From positions 11,333,871-11,397,870 of the forward strand of contig OW804096.1 of NCBI GenBank assembly GCA_942159475.1: DNA of 64,000 nucleotides. The letters run 5' to 3'. The position numbers were made by a program, and so were the translations under genes. The stretch comes from Sthenelais limicola. Taxonomy: Eukaryota; Annelida; Polychaeta; Phyllodocida; Sigalionidae. The notes below the pieces were generated by a model. That model was given only the letters and a program-made list of their open reading frames with translations, searched no databases and was not told the origin of the DNA. Positions 57,665 through 64,000 of this stretch are shown in pieces (the stretch's first letter is position 1; the number at the start of each line of letters is the position of its first letter).

Positions 57665-58080
57665 CTATAGTCTGTCCGAAAAGTAGTTGACACGTGATTC
57701 CTTAGTCCCTTTAAGGGGAGGGAAAAGTGGGAGAATTTTGACTTCAAACTAATTGTCCCAGAATCACCGTTTGCGACCAACCATTGCCGTTTGCGACCAA
57801 CCATGGCCGTTTGCGACCAACCATGGCCAAATGTCCAGCTGTACTGTATTGTGCTGTCTCTGTTCCATGTGCTGCAGCTGTTGTTTTGGTTAAAAGGAAG
57901 GAAGAGCTGGTTATACTGGCCTTGTTTCTCAATGGTTGATTGCAATAAGCAACTCACTGGGCAAAGAGTGGACAGGTCCTTGTCATAAATAGAAATCAGA
58001 AATCTCCCACTTTTCCCTCCCCTTAAAGGGACTAAGGAATCACGTGTCAACTACTTTTCGGACAGACTATAGTCAAGATT
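57665..58080. mobile_element. Foldback element with about 75-bp inverted ends
   Basis: Arms starting GACTATAGTCTGTCCGAAAA and their complement are nearly identical through GGGGAGGGAAAAGTGGGAGA. The centre has three tandem 20-bp units CCGTTTGCGACCAACCATGG (57,768-57,828). TA at the edges fits a Tc1/mariner-like non-autonomous element. Confidence 0.8.
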
Positions 58081-58315
58081 ATTAAGACAATAACTTGTCA
58101 GAATATCCTGACTGCGAATGAACCAAAACTAATGGTCACTTGTTTGTTTAGTCTAATGTATTGATATAACAAATATTATGACTCAACATAGCTTTACAAA
58201 CCCATTAATGCATCAATCATATTGACCTAAACTATACTGCGATGAATATATTAATCTACCCATTTGACATGCCTATTAATTTACCTGTAAAAAGTCAATT
58301 CTGCCATATATATAT

Positions 58316-58549
58316 GGGTCAGATTTTCAGAAAATGTACAATTGGCAGATCAAGGTATTTTGTAAATTCTGCTAAATTGGATTGAAAAATCATCAACACT
58401 AGGTATAAATGAGTGTATTTGTATTGCGTTGATTCAAACAGTCTATTTGGTTATGTTGAACAGTATTTTGAACTGTATTTTTGTCTTAAATTTGGGTTAT
58501 TTGAGAGAATTGGTGAAGGTGAATTGTACATTTTCTGAAAATCTGACCC
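58316..58549 (-). mobile_element. F1 MITE, subfamily C
   Basis: Complete, flanked by ATAT on both sides. Confidence 0.9.
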
Positions 58550-58873
58550 ATATATATGAATGACGTACAACCTAAGATCAATACATGAAGAAGCCTTGTC
58601 ATTGTGAATGTTTGGTCACCTACCTGCATATTGGTTATGTTAAGTTTGTTGATCTAGTATAATATTGCCCTTTGCGTATGCCTACATATCCGACCCATAG
58701 CCATATATTCACTGCACAAATTTATTGGGTAAATGTGGGTGACGTCGCCAGTCAGGGTATGATTCGCCTTCATCAATCTTGTCATATCTAACGCAAGTGT
58801 GAGACAAAAATGAGGTTAAAAAAACAGTTCAGTCCCCCTTCCCCCCCCCCCCCCCCCCCAAAAAAAAAAAAAA
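58550..58873. other. Spacer with poly-C/poly-A tract
   Basis: No gene seen; ends in about 17 C followed by about 15 A next to the truncated F4 copy. Confidence 0.4.
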
Positions 58874-58985
58874 ATAGGTGTGTTTCCGATTTAAACCCCA
58901 CCCACCCACCCACCCACTCAGGGGCTACCTAGAAAAATCTTCCCCTAACTACAAAATTGTTTGACCAAAAAAAGCTAATAAAAGC
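58874..58985. mobile_element. F4 MITE, truncated
   Basis: Left end AGGTGTGTTTCCGATTTA with the same interior order as 8846-9171 (CTAGAAAAA, CTTCCC, AGCTAATAAAAGCAG), then cut off. Confidence 0.75.
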
Positions 58986-59210
58986 AGGACAGGACCCCAT
59001 ACGGACATTGCCGCCTGTTGTTGATGTACACTGTATCTGGAATAAAGGTGGCGAATGCCTTGTTCTCTTACAAGTGAAGAGTGAACAGATTGGTGAAGGA
59101 AATACTCCTGCAGGCCAAGGTTAGGCTTGATCGTCGATACCACCATGAACTGGTGGCGACAATCTATGTGTTGGTGGTCATATCGAGGAAAGGCGATGTG
59201 GGCAATATGT
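58986..59210 (+). pseudogene. Degraded second copy of the provirus accessory ORF
   Basis: Translation contains AKVRLDRRYHHEL and YVLVVIS, matching the ORF at 48,896-49,270 in order and spacing apart from a short deletion and an upstream stop. It is not next to other provirus sequence. Confidence 0.55.
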
Positions 59211-59445
59211 GGGTCAGAATTTCAGAAAATGCACAATTGGCAACTGTACATATTTAGTAATTTCTGCTAAATGCTGCTTAAAAATGATAAATTTTGGTTT
59301 TGTCTGAGTATATTTCGTATTGCATTGATGTAAAGTATCAGTTCTGTTATGTTAAACTGCATTTTGAAATTTATTTCTGTCTTAAATGTGGGTTATTTGA
59401 GAGGATTGGGGAAGGAGAATTGTACATTTTCTGAAAATCTGACCC
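59211..59445 (-). mobile_element. F1 MITE, subfamily B
   Basis: Complete, flanked by ATGT on both sides. It sits at the edge of the degraded accessory ORF. Confidence 0.9.
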
Positions 59446-61221
59446 ATGTACCAAGTGCCTTGGTTTAGACAACCACATGGCTCCTGCATTATGATGCAAG
59501 TGTGCAATTTGCATAGCAATAGAGGAGTCCAGAAATGAGCCCGCTAGTATTTTTTTTATATTTTTTAATGTTTTTCATTTTGCTGTTGTATTTTTAATGT
59601 TGCTCACTTTGGACCCTACTCCCCCCCACTCCTCCCGCACCCCCCCCCCCTCCTACCTGCATGTCAATTGGGCAATTAGAGCCTGAGTTTATTGTCCGAG
59701 CACCCTCTAAGCCTGTCAGGAAGCAAATCCAAGGCCAAAGGCAGAGGGTGCTTCCGGCAGGCTTAGAGAGCCAGCGAGGACAATGGCTTTAGTCCCCTTT
59801 GGTTGGGCTGTTACAATCAACTTCTCACTAATCACTTCTCCTAAACCCTAAACATTGTCATAAGCATTTACTTACAGTTTACTTATGTATCATTCATCTC
59901 TAACCTTAAGCACTCTCTCTATTCAAGACCGGTAGTGAAAGACTGGTAGTGACGTACTGGGTTTGTATTTTACTAAAACAGTGAGGACAGTAGCTTCCGG
60001 AAGGGAACAATACCTGTCCCACCTTGGGTAAAAACCTCTTTACATACTATACACACAGCCCAGGTTACTGAATTACCTTACTTCAGTGCCTAAATAACCA
60101 CAGAATACTTCATAAACCTCTACTCATCCTCTATACAACCCTTCATGTGCACTTTCCCTAGCGCCTATGTCCGTTCCGTTTCACGTGCACGCTCCTACAA
60201 CAACACTTTTACTATACACCTGCCCTATATATGCTGTGCCGAAATGGCTGGGCTTCTATTACCCTCTTCCAACTCTTTATTTGGGTGATGCAGATAATTT
60301 ATGGGGTAAAACAATACTGCAATCATTTCTGCCGATTCAGATTTTTTATTGATTTCTTATTGGTCCCTAGACACACTAAAATGGCCGGAACACACCCATA
60401 GAACATGGCATTCGTAAACCGGAAGTCTTGGTGCCATAGAGGGCCAGTTGGCTACGTCCTCTTCCGCCATAGAATGGCCAGTGGTGTGTACTGGACCACT
60501 CTATGCCTTTATAATGGGCCCCGCCAGACAAATCAACGGGGACTAATTGTTGTTAATGTCTAATTCCGTGCTCCCCATGGCCGGGGTGAGCATGGGGTAG
60601 GCAGGGGTGTGGTGCTGTGGGGTGTGTGAAGCGATGTCAGTGAGTGAAGGGTGCAGTGTGTGGAGGTAAACATGGTGTGCATTTACGGACAGGGAGAGAG
60701 GGAGAGAGTGCATGAATGTTTTCAAATAAGGTTTTTGTCTACCACAACTGCTTTTCTTCCTCAAACCAAAAGGGCAGGAAACTAATTCAAGTTATCATTC
60801 AGCCTAACTACAGTTCGCAAATTACATGGGAAAACATGGAAAACACGGCCATAAATTTGGCTCATTCTTAGATGGGAGTCGACACTGATGGGTTGGGCGA
60901 CATAAGGAATTTGGAGATGGCCTGTCCACCCTCACAAAGGGCGGGTTGGTCGCTTTTCATTCAGAGAGTTTCTTTCATTATTCAATTTGATTAGTTTTTT
61001 TTAGGGACAGAATAAGTTCCCTTTCAGATCGTTGTAATTTTTTTTTGATTTTCCGTCTTTTACTTTGCTATAAAGTATAGGGTCATTAGTAGATTACTAA
61101 TCAATCGTTAATTAGGTAATTAGGATAGACCTATATTGATTAGATATGATTATAGAATGGAAATATATCAAATATAGAGTCACCTTTTAAGTTAATCTGT
61201 ACGATAGCATAGAATTATATT
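59446..61221. other. Spacer, one small foldback, no gene
   Basis: A foldback of about 100 bp at 59,690-59,791 (ATTGTCC...AGCCTG and CAGGC...GGACAAT). Poly-C tracts near 59,620-59,650. No convincing coding sequence. Confidence 0.45.
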
Positions 61222-62140
61222 TTGCAATGTGTTTCTGTGTCAGGTGATGTTTCCGTATCAGTGCATAAAGAAATATTGATCACCCTCCAGGATATGCGCG
61301 GGACAGGTTCCAACATGTCCTGGGGAGTAAATCCTTTTGTTAATATACATGTGACCCTAGGTCACTTGATTCACATGCATTACAAACCCAGTGACCAGGA
61401 CATGGGAGGGTCACATGTCAGGAGGTGTCATATTGAAACGATTCCAGTATGTGAAGATATGAACATTTCCATTGAGCTGCGGGTAGCTCCAGATCCGGAC
61501 ACCTCCGGATCCGGGCACCTCCGGGTAGTACCTCCGAATGCCACTAGGAGTCTACATTGCAACCCATGACGATATTTGCAGTTTATATAACTGGATTAAT
61601 TAATCATTAATTAACCATTCATATTATTCCATCCAGACTTTAACCATGATGGTTATTACATATTTCTCTATTTATGTTCAAGTTTGTACTTATTTCATTA
61701 TTATATTTATTTAGTTATTCCTGTTTTGTATTGCAAACATAATGTTACCTTATATCAGAAATCATTGATATACCTTATGTACCTGTTCATAAATTGGGGT
61801 GAGGAGCAAGGTCTTCACCCCAGCATACAAGGAGGAATAAAGGGAACATATGACAGAAGTATTTCACTCTTGATGTTATACCTCGGAGCTGCGTTTTGGA
61901 ACATAGAATATTTCAACCCTTGGTCCTTTGGAACTTTAATAATTATCCAGTAGCTTTAGTTCATTTCCTCCCATCTCCTGCTATCGATATTCATAAAATA
62001 TTTATTCTTGAAGAATTAACCTATACGATCACGAAATATCATTATTTAATATCGATTTATATTAAGCCTGGAGATGAAACACAGATGTACAACGATGGCC
62101 ACTGGACACTGGAAAGAACATAGGCAAGATTCACAACAAT
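61222..62140. other. Spacer with weak open frames, nothing recognised
   Basis: A 115-codon frame at 61,222-61,569 has no recognisable motif and probably arises by chance; the rest is AT-rich. Confidence 0.35.
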
Positions 62141-62406
62141 ATGACATATGCTGACATCACTCCATCACAACTGAGCATGCGCATTGCTATTTATTCTGTT
62201 GTTTTGCTACGCACTTGGTCTTAACTGAGAGGATATAATAAAGTAGTCGTACTGGCCTAAACCAGACACACAACCACTTCTGCATTCAAATTTATAACAT
62301 GTAGTTGGGTTTCATCTTATTTCTACCCTCCACCTATGGAGACTTATATTCTATTGGTATAACTGGACTGCACTGAGGATCCAGCCAACTTAGCACCCTG
62401 GCAGTA
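62140..62406 (+). repeat. Possible LTR end and primer-binding site of a second retroelement
   Basis: AATAAA at 62,237 lies upstream of a pyrimidine-rich stretch, then TGGTATCAGGCAGCC at about 62,408, similar to the initiator-Met primer site TGGTATCAGAGC. Only one end is in the window, so no LTR pair can confirm it. Confidence 0.35.
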
Positions 62407-62677
62407 TGGTATCAGGCAGCCCAAATTGTATCAAGTGTCCTTTGGAATGGCTCCAGCTCAATCATCAGTTATTATTTTGAAAGGTTTTTTTGTTGACAGA
62501 CTGAATAAAAAACGTTTTTAAAAACAAAAAAAATCATCAGTAATTAATTAAATTAATTAATTAAGGAACCGGACCAAGGAACTCACATAAATGGTGACAA
62601 GGATGGGATTATTTAACAAATAGAATAGATACAGCTCCTATGAAGTTAATTGAAAAGGAAACTTTTCAGCCCACGGA

Positions 62678-64000
62678 ATGGCAAAGAAAAGAGGCAGACG
62701 TTGGGATCTAGATGAGCTCATGAGAGAACTAGAGAACACCTCCAAGACCACAGGCAGCAACAGTAAGTGTGAAAATATCCTTCAAACAATTGACAAACTT
62801 TTGACAAAGATGGAGAAGAGACTGAACAATATTGAACTTCATTTTGGCCTAATTACAAGAAGAGAAATACCTGTTCCATCTGTTATTGAACCTTTTAAAT
62901 TTGCTAGTCCAGTAAAAGAAGAACTGAGCCCAGATGAATATGCAAGGCGCATGAGAACTGTGAGAGCAGAATTGAGAGTAGAAGATAGATTGCCATCATC
63001 AGATGAGGAAAACCTAGCATAAGGAAATGTCTACTGTATAACAAAGGAAATCAAAATTGATGATAGAGACTGTATACTTGATTAATACAATACACAATTC
63101 ACCATGGATCCTTTTACTACAAAAGAGAATCCAGGAGCAGGTTAGAAGGATTGGGGAATGTGATGGTAGAAACAAGGAGGATGTCAAAAGATTCATTAAA
63201 GAGATTGATGCCTTGAAAACATGGACAGGGATACAAGACCACCATTTGATTCCTATCTTAGGATATACATGTAAAGGGAATTTAAGGGATTCCATTCAGG
63301 CATTCATAGCAGCCCAACTGATATGAGAGATCCCCAACATCTGGATCAGTTGGCCCCGATAACATGGGTGAGAGTAAAGCAAAAAAATTGGAGCAAATTT
63401 CATGGAGGAGAATGAATATCTTTGCCGGAGGCTAGAGATATCTTATATCAAGCAGAGGCAGTATGAATCACTGAGAGAATTCGCCCAAAGGTTTAGGGAT
63501 ATTAGTGAATCAAGCCTACAGGCCAGGACAGGTAAACAAGATTGGAAGGGAACAGTTGATATATCATTTCATAAATGGGCTTATGAATAGTAATATCTGC
63601 TTTATGACTCAGAGCACTAGGTCTGAGACCAATGCCCACAAGATGAGCTCAATAGCGTCCCAGAACTTCACCAGACCTAGTTATCCATCTCAGACTACCA
63701 TGGACTGTCATGAGACTCCCATGGAGACCGCAGCAATAGCCCCACGCCCCGCCCATGTGGGATGGGCAGGGCCAAAGAGAAGCAGTATAAGCTTTGGGAG
63801 GATTTTGATTATTTGAAGCGACAATTCAAAGGGATCAACAAGAAGATGCAGTGGTTCATGAAGGATGTAAAAGATACAATGGGAGGATCCAAGGATCCAA
63901 GGAAACTGAATAGGTTTGGGAAGAAACAGGTCTGCTTCAATAGAAAGACATTTCGCACGCGAATGTCAAAGCAGGCAGGGATAGTAGGAGGACCTGTGTC
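62678..64000 (+). pseudogene. gag: gag of a second LTR retroelement, leaves the window
   Basis: A coiled-coil N-terminal frame (62,678-63,022) is followed by capsid-like segments in shifting frames: 63,057-63,326 (DVKRFIKEIDALKTW), 63,402-63,590 and about 63,505-63,660. Near 63,925 a KQVCFNRK segment may be a degraded zinc knuckle. Several stops and shifts. Protease and RT would lie to the right of the window. Element type (Gypsy-like) is inferred from the gag pattern only. Confidence 0.55.

Noticed and set aside
57637..58050. Frames inside the foldback element
   Set aside because: Produced by the inverted arms and tandem units; no domain.
61222..61569. 115-codon plus-strand frame
   Set aside because: No motif, no recognisable splice context and repetitive CTCCGGATCC-like content near its end; not supported as a gene.
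62408..62640. Firm call of an LTR pair for the right-edge retroelement
   Set aside because: Only one end is in the window; the primer-site match is partial and a second candidate (TGGTGACAAGGATGGGA near 62,593) exists.

Overview
This is eukaryotic, intron-containing, AT-rich DNA from an invertebrate animal. It combines a gustatory-receptor-like gene, a two-membrane-segment channel-subunit-like gene, a leishmanolysin-like sequence, CR1/L2-type LINEs, envelope-bearing Ty3/Gypsy elements and many MITEs. That mix fits a marine invertebrate such as a lophotrochozoan, but the species cannot be fixed from the sequence. Host exons are a small part of the window; most of it is mobile DNA of several ages, much of it nested.

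Layout. (1) About 0.65-7.5 kb, minus strand: a nearly full-length LINE with three reading frames. ORF1 is intact and carries a coiled coil, an L1-ORF1p-like RNA-binding region and a NADAR (YbiA) domain. A separate SGNH-hydrolase frame has one stop codon, and ORF2 (endonuclease plus reverse transcriptase) has one stop codon. Three look-alike hairpins lie between the SGNH frame and ORF2. (2) 7.5-30.4 kb: host DNA packed with MITEs. A four-exon plus-strand gene (11,829-17,641) encodes a 314-residue, two-TM, Cys-rich protein resembling KCNMB/TipE channel auxiliary subunits. A four-exon minus-strand gene (27,682-21,646) encodes a 427-residue gustatory-receptor-like 7TM protein with all introns in phase 0. 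A possible small plus-strand exon lies inside that gene's last intron.

(3) 30.4-51.7 kb: a decayed env-bearing Ty3/Gypsy provirus with two LTRs, gag, protease, RT, RNase H, integrase, env and a further small ORF. An 8.46-kb element with long, nearly identical terminal inverted repeats splits it at the start of integrase. That insert itself holds a 5'-truncated LINE, several MITEs, a roughly 30-bp minisatellite and a tRNA-derived SINE head. (4) 51.7-57.3 kb: a Gypsy RNase H/integrase remnant directly followed by a single open frame of leishmanolysin-like metallopeptidase. Its parts are in circularly permuted order: the C-terminal segment precedes the catalytic domain. (5) 57.3-64 kb: foldback elements, two MITE copies, a second degraded copy of the provirus 3' accessory ORF, and the start (leader and gag) of another LTR retroelement that leaves the window.

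MITE families named here: F1, about 235 bp, TIR starting GGGTCAGATTTTCAGAAAAT, 4-bp W-rich target duplications, at least three subfamilies (A, B, C); F2, about 400 bp, TIR TGTGATGTGTTT, TA duplications; F3, about 200 bp, palindromic, TAA duplications; F4, TIR AGGTGTGTTTCCGAT. F1 and F2 fill the introns and flanks of both host genes, and one F1 copy may supply a polyadenylation signal. All functional calls rest on reading motifs in translated sequence; no database search was possible.
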